DNA of 64,000 bases, taken from positions 806,001 through 870,000 of the forward strand of contig JBAIAA010000538.1 in assembly GCA_037893245.1 (NCBI GenBank). Direction: 5' to 3'. The notes below the pieces were generated by a model. The model was not told the origin of the DNA. It did no database searches and saw only the letters and a program-made list of their open reading frames with translations. Below are positions 50,946 to 62,092 of the stretch, one piece after another. Every line of letters begins with the position of its first letter. The first letter of the stretch is position 1. A program made the translations under genes and the position numbers. Origin of the DNA: Crossaster papposus. Taxonomy: Eukaryota > Echinodermata > Asteroidea > Velatida > Solasteridae.

Positions 50946-51343
50946 AACAAAGCATGCCCCGGGTCAAATTGCTAATTTTGCCATTCCTGGAGGCCCCCCT
51001 CTATCTCCTAACACCCAGCCCCTTCCCGGGGCATGCTTTCCTTCATGCCCTTATTTGTGGGCGGGGATTGTGTGCACAAACCTATGGCGAATTTGAAACG
51101 CGTGTGTTAACGTTAACATTTTCAGAAAATCGAAATAAAATACTAACAAAGCATGCCCCGGGTCAAATTGCTAATTTTGCCATTCCTGGAGGCCCCCCTC
51201 TATCTCCTAACACCCAGCGCCTTCCCGGGGCATGCTTTCCTTCATGCCCTTATTTGTGGGCGGGGATTGTGTGCACAAACCTATGGCGAATTTGAAACGC
51301 GTGTGTTAACGTTACAATTTTCAGAAAATCGAAATAAAATACT
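50946..51343 (+). repeat. Two linking monomers
   Basis: Two 199-bp monomers between the 11-mer and 7-mer blocks. The second carries CAGCGCCTTCC, a variant shared with the monomers at 27461, 48159, 51941 and 53334. Nothing else is present. Confidence 0.8.
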
Positions 51344-54129
51344 AACAAAGCATGCCCCGGGTCAAATTGCTAATTTTGCCATTCCTGGAGGCCCCCCTCT
51401 ATCTCCTAACACCCAGCCCCTTCCCGGGGCATGCTTTCCTTCATGCCCTTATTTGTGGGCGGGGATTGTGTGCACAAACCTATGGCGAATTTGAAACGCG
51501 TGTGTTAACGTTAACATTTTCAGAAAATCGAAATAAAATACTAACAAAGCATGCCCCGGGTCAAATTGCTAATTTTGCCATTCCTGGAGGCCCCCCTCTA
51601 TCTCCTAACACCCAGCCTCTTCCCGGGGCATGCTTTCCTTCATGCCCTTATTTGTGGGCGGGGATTGTGTGCATAAACCTATGGCGAATTTGAAACGCGT
51701 GTGTTAACGTTAACATTTTCAGAAAATCGAAATAAAATACTAACAAAGCATGCCCCGGGTCAAATTGCTAATTGTGCCATTCCTGGAGGCCCCCCTCTAT
51801 CTCCTAACACCCAGCCCCTTCCCGGGGCATGCTTTCCTTCATGCCCTTATTTGTGGGCGGGGATTGTGTGCACAAACCTATGGCGCATTTGAAACGCGTG
51901 TGTTAACGTTAACATTTTCAGAAAATCGAAATAAAATACTAACAAAGCATGCCCCGGGTCAAATTGCTAATTTTGCCATTCCTGGAGGCCCCCCTCTATC
52001 TCCTAACACCCAGCGCCTTCCCGGGGCATGCTTTCCTTCATGCCCTTATTTGTGGGCGGGGATTGTGTGCACAAACCTATGGCGAATTTGAAACGCGTGT
52101 GTTAACGTTACAATTTTCAGAAAATCGAAATAAAATACTAACAAAGCATGCCCCGGGTCAAATTGCTAATTTTGCCATTCCTGGAGGCCCCCCTCTATCT
52201 CCTAACACCCAGCCCCTTCCCGGGGCATGCTTTCCTTCATGCCCTTATTTGTGGGCGGGGATTGTGTGCACAAACCTATGGCGAATTTGAAACGCGTTTG
52301 TTAACGTTAACATTTTCAGAAAATCGAAATAAAATACTAACAAAGCATGCCCCGGGTCAAATTGCTAATTTTGCCATTCCTGGAGGCCCCCCTCTATCTC
52401 CTAACACCCAGCCCCTTCCCGGGGCATGCTTTCCTTCATGCCCTTATTTGTGGGCGGGGATTGTGTGCACAAACCTATGGCGAATTTGAAACGCGTGTGT
52501 TAACGTTAACATTTTCAGAAAATCGAAATAAAATACTAACAAAGCATGCCCCGGGTCAAATTGCTAATTTTGCCATTCCTGGAGGCCCCCCTCTATCTCC
52601 TAACACCCAGCCCCTTCCCGGGGCATGCTTTCCTTCATGCCCTTATTTGTGGGCGGGGATTGTGTGCACAAACCTATGGCGAATTTGAAACGCGTGTGTT
52701 AACGTTAACATTTTCAGAAAATCGAAATAAAATACTACCAAAGCATGCCCCGGGTCAAATTGCTAATTTTGCCATTCCTGGAGGCCCCCCTCTATCTCCT
52801 AACACCCATCCCCTTCCCGGGGCATGCTTTCCTTCATGCCCTTATTTGTGGGCGGGGATTGTGTGCACAAACCTATGGCGAATTTGAAACGCGTGTGTTA
52901 ACGTTAACATTTTCAGAAAATCGAAATAAAATACTAACAAAGCATGCCCCAGGTCAAATTGCTAATTTTGCCATTCCTGGAGGCCCCCCTCTATCTCCTA
53001 ACACCCAGCCCCTTCCCGGGGCATGCTTTCCTTCATGCCCTTATTTGTGGGCGGGGATTGTGTGCATAAACCTATGGCGAATTTGAAACGCGTGTGTTAA
53101 CGTTAACATTTTCAGAAAATCGAAATAAAATACTAACAAAGCATGCCCCGGGTCAAATTGCTAATTGTGCCATTCCTGGAGGCCCCCCTCTATCTCCTAA
53201 CACCCAGCCCCTTCCCGGGGCATGCTTTCCTTCATGCCCTTATTTGTGGGCGGGGATTGTGTGCACAAACCTATGGCGCATTTGAAACGCGTGTGTTAAC
53301 GTTAACATTTTCAGAAAATCGAAATAAAATACTAACAAAGCATGCCCCGGGTCAAATTGCTAATTTTGCCATTCCTGGAGGCCCCCCTCTATCTCCTAAC
53401 ACCCAGCGCCTTCCCGGGGCATGCTTTCCTTCATGCCCTTATTTGTGGGCGGGGATTGTGTGCACAAACCTATGGCGAATTTGAAACGCGTGTGTTAACG
53501 TTACAATTTTCAGAAAATCGAAATAAAATACTAACAAAGCATGCCCCGGGTCAAATTGCTAATTTTGCCATTCCTGGAGGCCCCCCTCTATCTCCTAACA
53601 CCCAGCCCCTTCCCGGGGCATGCTTTCCTTCATGCCCTTATTTGTGGGCGGGGATTGTGTGCACAAACCTATGGCGAATTTGAAACGCGTGTGTTAACGT
53701 TAACATTTTCAGAAAATCGAAATAAAATACTAACAAAGCATGCCCCGGGTCAAATTGCTAATTTTGCCATTCCTGGAGGCCCCCCTCTATCTCCTAACAC
53801 CCAGCCCCTTCCCGGGGCATGCTTTCCTTCATGCCCTTATTTGTGGGCGGGGATTGTGTGCACAAACCTATGGCGAATTTGAAACGCGTGTGTTAACGTT
53901 ACAATTTTCAGAAAATCGAAATAAAATACTAACAAAGCATGCCCCGGGTCAAATTGCTAATTTTGCCATTCCTGGAGGCCCCCCTCTATCTCCTAACACC
54001 CAGCCCCTTCCCGGGGCATGCTTTCCTTCATGCCCTTATTTGTGGGCGGGGATTGTGTGCACAAACCTATGGCGAATTTGAAACGCGTGTGTTAACGTTA
54101 ACATTTTCAGAAAATCGAAATAAAATACT
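51344..54129 (+). repeat. 7-monomer repeat, two copies (1393 bp each)
   Basis: Copy A 51344-52736 and copy B 52737-54129. The strongest match is 51543-52339 against 52936-53732: a GTGCATAAACC monomer, then AATTGTGCC with GGCGCATTTG, then CAGCGCC. Copy ends differ more; for example the first monomer of B has CACCCATCCCC and follows an AATACTACC. A third of the monomers are at consensus. Confidence 0.82.
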
Positions 54130-54925
54130 AACAAAGCATGCCCCGGGTCAAATTGCTAATTTTGCCATTCCTGGAGGCCCCCCTCTATCTCCTAACACCC
54201 AGCCCCTTCCCGGGGCATGCTTTCCTTCATGCCCTTATTTGTGGGCGGGGATTGTGTGCACAAACCTATGGCGAATTTGAAACGCGTGTGTTAACGTTAA
54301 CATTTTCAGAAAATCGAAATAAAATACTAACAAAGCATGCCCCAGGTCAAATTGCTAATTTTGCCATTCCTGGAGGCCCCCCTCTATCTCCTAACACCCA
54401 GCCCCTTCCCGGGGCATGCTTTCCTTCATGCCCTTATTTGTGGGCGGGGATTGTGTGCACAAACCTATGGCGAATTTGAAACGCGTGTGTTAACGTTAAC
54501 ATTTTCAGAAAATCGAAATAAAATACTAACAAAGCATGCCCCGGGTCAAATTGCTAATTTTGCCATTCCTGGAGGCCCCCCTCTATCTCCTAACACCCAG
54601 CCCCTTCCCGGGGCATGCTTTCCTTCATGCCCTTATTTGTGGGCGGGGATTGTGTGCACAAACCTATGGCGAATTTGAAACGCGTGTGTTAACGTTAACA
54701 TTTTCAGAAAATCGAAATAAAATACTAACAAAGCATGCCCCGGGTCAAATTGCTAATTTTGCCATTCCTGGAGGCCCCCCTCTATCTCCTAACACCCAGC
54801 CCCTTCCCGGGGCATGCTTTCCTTCATGCCCTTATTTGTGGGCGGGGATTGTGTGCACAAACCTATGGCGAATTTGAAACGCGTGTGTTAACGTTAACAT
54901 TTTCAGAAAATCGAAATAAAATACT
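53931..54925 (+). repeat. Run of five near-identical consensus monomers
   Basis: Five successive monomers are identical to the consensus of the AC class, except for one G-to-A change at 54344 (CCCAGGTC). This is the most uniform stretch that I noticed in the window. Confidence 0.85.
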
Positions 54926-56120
54926 AACAAAGCATGCCCCGGGTCAAATTGCTAATTTTGCCATTCCTGGAGGCCCCCCTCTATCTCCTAACACCCAGCC
55001 CCTTCCCGGGGCATGCTTTCCTTCATGCCCTTATTTGTGGGCGGGGATTGTGTGCACAAACCTATGGCGAATTTGAAACGCGTGTGTTAACGTTAAAATT
55101 TTCAGAAAATCGAAATAAAATACTAACAAAGCATGCCCCGGGTCAAATTGCTAATTTTGCCATTCCTGGAGGCCCCCCTCTATCTCCTAACACCCAGCCC
55201 CTTCTCGGGGCATGCTTTCCTTCATGCCCTTATTTGTGGGCGGGGATTGTGTGCACAAACCTATGGCGAATTTGAAACGCGTGTGTTAACGTTAACATTT
55301 TTTAGAAAATCGAAATAAAATACTAACAAAACATGCCCCGGGTCAAATTGCTAATTTTGCCATTCCTGGAGGCCCCCCTCTATCTCCTAACACCCAGCCC
55401 CTTCCCGGGGCATGCTTTCCTTCATGCCCATATTTGTGGGCGGGGATTGTGTGCACAAACCTATGGCGAATTTGAAACGCGTGTGTTAACGTTACAATTT
55501 TCAGAAAATCGAAATAAAATACTAACAAAGCATGCCCCGGGACAAATTGCTAATTTTGCCATTCCTGGAGGCCCCCCTCTATCTCGTAACACCCAGCCCC
55601 TTCCCGGGGCATGCTTTCCTTCATGCCCTTATTTGTGGACGGGGATTGTGTGCACAAACATATGGCGAATTTGAAACGCGTGTGTTAACGTTAAAATTTT
55701 CAGAAAATCCAAATAAAATACTAACAAAGCATGCCCCGGGTCAAATTGCTAATTTTGCCATTCCTGGAGGCCCCCCTCTATCTCCTAACACCCAGCCCCT
55801 TCCCGGGGCATGCTTTCCTTCATGCCCTTATTTGTGGGCGGGGATTGTGTGCACAAACCTATGGCGAATTTGAAACGCGTGTGTTAACGTTAAAATTTTC
55901 AGAAAATCGAAATAAAATACTAACAAAGCATGCCCCGGGTCAAATTGCTAATTTTGCCATTCCTGGAGGCCCCCCTCTATCTCCTAACACCCAGCCCCTT
56001 CCCGGGGCATGCTTTCCTTCATGCCCTTATTTGTGGGCGGGGATTGTGTGCACAAACCTATGGCGAATTTGAAACGCGTGTGTTAACGTTAAAGTTTTCA
56101 GAAAATCGAAATAAAATACT
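54130..56120 (+). repeat. 10 monomers leading into the 30-mer block
   Basis: It starts in the uniform run, then becomes mixed. The monomer 55125-55324 is 200 bp with TTTTTTAGAAAATC. The next has AAAACATGCC and CCCATATTTG. The monomer at 55524 is of the CGGGACAAATT type with CTCGTAAC, TGTGGACGGGG and CATATGG. The segment ends with CGTTAAAGTTTTC near 56088, which is also found just before 62093 and marks the left edge of the 30-mer duplication. Confidence 0.85.
54528..54726 (+). repeat. Representative consensus monomer (199 bp)
   Basis: This copy matches the majority base at each position and serves as the map of the unit. In monomer coordinates: inverted-repeat arms at 4-18 and 80-94 with a 61-bp pyrimidine-rich spacer; GGGCGGGG at 114-121; palindrome TGTGCACA at 126-133; ACGCGT at 153-158; 14-bp palindrome TGTTAACGTTAACA at 160-173; then an A-rich tail at 181-199. 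Composition is 54 C and 40 G (47% G+C) with 8 CpG. The main variable sites are positions 171-172 (AC, AA or CA), 33-34 (TT or GT), 137 (C or A), 81 (C or T), 19 (T or A) and the C-run at 49-54. At 199 bp the unit is close to a common nucleosome repeat length, but no phasing can be shown from sequence. Confidence 0.93.
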
Positions 56121-59100
56121 AACAAAGCATGCCCCGGGTCAAATTGCTAATTTTGCCATTCCTGGAGGCCCCCCTCTATCTCCTAACACCCAGCCCCTTC
56201 CCGGGGCATGCTTTCCTTCATGCCCTTATTTGTGGGCGGGAATTATGTGCACACACCTATGGCGAATTTGAAACGCGTGTGTTAACGTTACAATTTTCAG
56301 AAAATCGAAATAAAATACTAACAAAGCATGCCCCGGGTCAAATTGCTAATTTTGCCATTCCTGGAGGCCCCCCTCTATCTCCTAACACCCAGCCCCTTCC
56401 CGGGGCATGCTTTCCTTCATGCCCTTATTTGTGGGCGGGGATTGTGTGCACAAACCTATGGCGAATTTGAAACGCGTGTGTTAACGTTAACATTTTCAGA
56501 AAATCGAAATAAAATACTAACAAAGCATGCCCCGGGTCAAATTGCTAATTTTGCCATTCCTGGAGGCCCCCCTCTATCTCCTAACACCCAGCCCCTTCCC
56601 GGGGCATGCTTTCCTTCATGCCCTTATTTGTGGGCGGGGATTGTGTGCACACACCTATGGCGAATTTGAAACGCGTGTGTTAACGTTACAATTTTCAGAA
56701 AATCGAAATAAAATACTAACAAAGCATGCCCCGGGTCAAATTGCTAATTTTGCCATTCCTGGAGGCCCCCCTCTATCTCCTAACACCCAGCCCCTTCCCG
56801 GGGCATGCTTTCCTTCATGCCCTTATTTGTGGGCGGGGATTGTGTGCACAAACCTATGGCGAATTTGAAACGCGTGTGTTAACGTTAACATTTTCAGAAA
56901 ATCGAAATAAAATACTAACAAAGCATGCCCCGGGTCAAATTGCTAATTTTGCCATTCCTGGAGGCCCCCCTCTATCTCCTAACACCCAGCCCCTTCCCGG
57001 GGCATGCTTTCCTTCATGCCCTTATTTGTGGGCGGGGATTGTGTGCACAAACCTATGGCGAATTTGAAACGCGTGTGTTAACGTTAACATTTTCAGAAAA
57101 TCGAAATAAAATACTAACAAAGCATGCCCCGGGTCAAATTGCTAATGTTGCCATTCCTGGAGGCCCCCCTCTATCTCCTAACACCCAGCCCCTTCTCGGG
57201 GCATGCTTTCCTTCATGCCCTTATTTGTGGGCGGGGATTGTGTGCACAAACCTATGGCGAATTTGAAACGCGTGTGTTAACGTTAACATTTTCAGAGAAT
57301 CGAAATAAAATACTAACAAAGCATGCCCCGGGTCAAATTGCTAATGTTGCCATTCCTGGAGGCCCCCCTCTATCTCCTAACACCCAGCCCCTTCCCGGGG
57401 CATGCTTTCCTTCATGCCCTTATTTGTGGGCGGGGATTGTGTGCACAAACCTATGGCGAATTTGAAACGCGTGTGTTAACGTTAAAATGTTCAGAAAATC
57501 GAAAAAAAATACTAACAAAGCATGCCCCGGGTCAAATTGCTAATGTTGCCATTCCTGGAGGCCCCCCTCTATCTCCTAACACCCAGCCCCTTCCCGGGGC
57601 ATGCTTTCCTTCATGCCCTTATTTGTGGGCGGGGATTGTGTGCACAAACCTATGGCGAATTTGAAACGCGTGTGTTAACGTTAACATTTTCAGAAAATCG
57701 AAATAAAATACTAACAAAGCATGCCCCGGGTCAAATTGCTAATTTTGCCATTCCTGGAGGCCCCCCTCTATCTCCTAACACCCAGCCCCTTCCCGGGGGC
57801 ATGCTTTCCTTCATGCCCTTATTTGTGGGCGGGGATTGTGTGCACAAACCTATGGCGAATTTGAAACGCGTGTGTTAACGTTACAATTTTCAGAAAATCG
57901 AAATAAAATACTAACAAAGCATGCCCCGGGACAAATTGCTAATTTTGCCATTCCTGGAGGCCCCCCTCTATCTCGTAACACCCAGCCCCTTCCCGGGGCA
58001 TGCTTTCCTTCATGCCCTTATTTGTGGGCGGGGATTGTGTGCACAAACATATGGCGAATTTGAAACGCGTGTGTTAACGTTAAAATGTTCAGAAAATCCA
58101 AATAAAATACTAACAAAGCATGCCCCGGGTCAAATTGCTAATTTTGCCATTCCTGGAGGCCCCCCTCTATCTCCTAACACCCAGCCCCTTCCCGGGGCAT
58201 GCTTTCCTTCATGCCCTTATTTGTGGGCGGGGATTGTGTGCACAAACCTATGGCGAATTTGAAACGCGTGTGTTAACGTTAAAATTTTCAGAAAATCGAA
58301 ATAAAATACTAACAAAGCATGCCCCGGGTCAAATTGCTAATTTTGCCATTCCTGGAGGCCCCCCTCTATCTCCTAACACCCAGCCCCTTTCCGGGGCATG
58401 CTTTCCTTCATGCCCTTATTTGTGGGCGGGGATTGTGTGCACAAACCTATGGCGAATTTGAAACGCGTGTGTTAACGTTACAATTTTCAGAAAATCGAAA
58501 TAAAATACTAACAAAGCATGCCCCGGGTCAAATTGCTAATTTTGCCATTCCTGGAGGCCCCCCTCTATCTCCTAACACCCAGCCCCTTCCCGGGGGCATG
58601 CTTTCCTTCATGCCCTTATTTGTGGGCGGGGATTGTGTGCACAAACCTATGGCGAATTTGAAACGCGTGTGTTAACGTTACAATTTTCAGAAAATCGAAA
58701 TAAAATACTAACAAAGCATGCCCCGGGACAAATTGCTAATTTTGCCATTCCTGGAGGCCCCCCTCTATCTCGTAACACCCAGCCCCTTCCCGGGGCATGC
58801 TTTCCTTCATGCCCTTATTTGTGGGCGGGGATTGTGTGCACAAACATATGGCGAATTTGAAACGCGTGTGTTAACGTTAAAATGTTCAGAAAATCGAAAT
58901 AAAATACTAACAAAGCATGCCCCGGGTCAAATTGCTAATTTTGCCATTCCTGGAGGCCCCCCTCTATCTCCTAACACCCAGCCCCTTCCCGGGGCATGCT
59001 TTCCTTCATGCCCTTATTTGTGGGCGGGGATTGTGTGCACAAACCTATGGCGAATTTGAAACGCGTGTGTTAACGTTAAAATTTTCAGAAAATCGAAATA

Positions 59101-62092
59101 AAATACTAACAAAGCATGCCCCGGGTCAAATTGCTAATTTTGCCATTCCTGGAGGCCCCCCTCTATCTCCTAACACCCAGCCCCTTTCCGGGGCATGCTT
59201 TCCTTCATGCCCTTATTTGTGGGCGGGGATTGTGTGCACAAACCTATGGCGAATTTGAAACGCGTGTGTTAACGTTACAATTTTCAGAAAATCGAAATAA
59301 AATACTAACAAAGCATGCCCCGGGTCAAATTGCTAATTTTGCCATTCCTGGAGGCCCCCCTCTATCTCCTAACACCCAGCCCCTTCCCGGGGCATGCTTT
59401 CCTTCATGCCCTTATTTGTGGGCGGGGATTGTGTGCACAAACCTATGGCGAATTTGAAACGCGTGTGTTAACGTTAACATTTTCAGAAAATCGAAATAAA
59501 ATACTAACAAAGCATGCCCCGGGTCAAATTGCTAATTTTGCCATTCCTGGAGGCCCCCCTCTATCTCCTAACACCCATTCCCTTCCCGGGGCATGCTTTC
59601 CTTCATGCCCTTATTTGTGGGCGGGGATTGTGTGCACAAACCTATGGCGAATTTGAAACGCGTGTGTTAACGTTAACATTTTCAGAAAATCGAAATAAAA
59701 TACTAACAAAGCTTGCCCCGGTTCAAATTGCTAATTTTGCCATTCCTGGAGGCCCCCCTCTATCTCCTAACACCCAGCCCCTTCCCGGGGCATGCTTTCC
59801 TTCATGCCCTTATTTGTGGGCGGGGATTGTGTGCACAAACCTATGGCGAATTTGAAACGCGTGTGTTAACGTTAACATTTTCAGAAAATCGAAATAAAAT
59901 ACTAACAAAGCATGCCCCGGGTCAAATTGCTAATTTTGCCATTCCTGGAGGCCCCCCTCTATCTCCTAACACCCAGCCCCTTCCCGGGGCATGCTTTCCT
60001 TCATGCCCTTATTTGTGGGCGGGGATTGTGTGCACAAACCTATGGCGAATTTGAAACGCGTGTGTTAACGTTACAATTTTCAGAAAATCGAAATAAAATA
60101 CTAACAAAGCATGCCCCTGGACAAATTGCTAATTTTGCCATTCCTGGAGGCCCCCCTCTATCTCGTAACACCCAGCCCCTTCCCGGGGCATGCTTTCCTT
60201 CATGCCCTTATTTGTGGGCGGGGATTGTGTGCACAAACATATGGCGAATTTGAAACGCGTGTGTTAACGTTAAAGTTTTCAGAAAATCGAAATAAAATAC
60301 TAACAAAGCATGCCCCGGGTCAAATTGCTAATGTTGCCATTCCTGGAGGCCCCCCTCTATCTCCTAACACCCAGCCCCTTCCCGGGGCATGCTTTCCTTC
60401 ATGCCCTTATTTGTGGGTGGGGATTGTGTGCACAAACCTATGGCGAATTTGAAACGCGTGTGTTAACGTTACAATTTTCAGAAAATCGAAATAAAATACT
60501 AACAAAGCATGCCCCGGGACAAATTGCTAATTTTGCCATTCCTGGAGGCCCCCCTCTATCTCGTAACACCCAGCCCCTTCCCGGGGCATGCTTTCCTTCA
60601 TGCCCTTATTTGTGGGCGGGGATTGTGTGCACAAACATATGGCGAATTTGAAACGCGTGTGTTAACGTTAAAATGTTCAGAAAATCCAAATAAAATACTA
60701 ACAAAGCATGCCCCGGGTCAAATTGCTAATTTTGCCATTCCTGGAGGCCCCCCTCTATCTCCTAACACCCAGCCCCTTCCCGGGGCATGCTTTCCTTCAT
60801 GCCCTTATTTGTGGGCGGGGATTGTGTGCACAAACCTATGGCGAATTTGAAACGCGTGTGTTAACGTTAAAATTTTCAGAAAATCGAAATAAAATACTAA
60901 CAAAGCATGCCCCGGGTCAAATTGCTAATTTTGCCATTCCTGGAGGCCCCCCTCTATCTCCTAACACCCAGCCCCTTTCCGGGGCATGCTTTCCTTCATG
61001 CCCTTATTTGTGGGCGGGGATTGTGTGCACAAACCTATGGCGAATTTGAAACGCGTGTGTTAACGTTACAATTTTCAGAAAATCGAAATAAAATACTAAC
61101 AAAGCATGCCCCGGGTCAAATTGCTAATTTTGCCATTCCTGGAGGCCCCCCTCTATCTCCTAACACCCAGCCCCTTCCCGGGGCATGCTTTCCTTCATGC
61201 CCTTATTTGTGGGCGGGGATTGTGTGCACAAACCTATGGCGAATTTGAAACGCGTGTGTTAACGTTAACATTTTCAGAAAATCGAAATAAAATACTAACA
61301 AAGCATGCCCCGGGTCAAATTGCTAATTTTGCCATTCCTGGAGGCCCCCCTCTATCTCCTAACACCCATTCCCTTCCCGGGGCATGCTTTCCTTCATGCC
61401 CTTATTTGTGGGCGGGGATTGTGTGCACAAACCTATGGCGAATTTGAAACGCGTGTGTTAACGTTAACATTTTCAGAAAATCGAAATAAAATACTAACAA
61501 AGCTTGCCCCGGTTCAAATTGCTAATTTTGCCATTCCTGGAGGCCCCCCTCTATCTCCTAACACCCAGCCCCTTCCCGGGGCATGCTTTCCTTCATGCCC
61601 TTATTTGTGGGCGGGGATTGTGTGCACAAACCTATGGCGAATTTGAAACGCGTGTGTTAACGTTAACATTTTCAGAAAATCGAAATAAAATACTAACAAA
61701 GCATGCCCCGGGTCAAATTGCTAATTTTGCCATTCCTGGAGGCCCCCCTCTATCTCCTAACACCCAGCCCCTTCCCGGGGCATGCTTTCCTTCATGCCCT
61801 TATTTGTGGGCGGGGATTGTGTGCACAAACCTATGGCGAATTTGAAACGCGTGTGTTAACGTTACAATTTTCAGAAAATCGAAATAAAATACTAACAAAG
61901 CATGCCCCGGGACAAATTGCTAATTTTGCCATTCCTGGAGGCCCCCCTCTATCTCGTAACACCCAGCCCCTTCCCGGGGCATGCTTTCCTTCATGCCCTT
62001 ATTTGTGGGCGGGGATTGTGTGCACAAACATATGGCGAATTTGAAACGCGTGTGTTAACGTTAAAGTTTTCAGAAAATCGAAATAAAATACT
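56121..62092 (+). repeat. 30-monomer repeat, copy A (5972 bp)
   Basis: Copy A starts with a GGGCGGGAATTATGTG monomer (56121) that recurs at 62093. Within it are TAATGTTGCC with CTTCTCGGGG and CAGAGAATCG (57116), a G5 monomer with CCCGGGGGCATGC (57713-57912, 200 bp) and several CGGGACAAATT monomers. Two nested duplications follow: a 4-mer (57713-58509 and 58510-59306, 797 bp each, both with the G5) and a 9-mer (59307-61097, with a five-monomer partial copy 61098-62092) sharing GCTTGCCCCGGTTC monomers at 59705 and 61496. Confidence 0.88.
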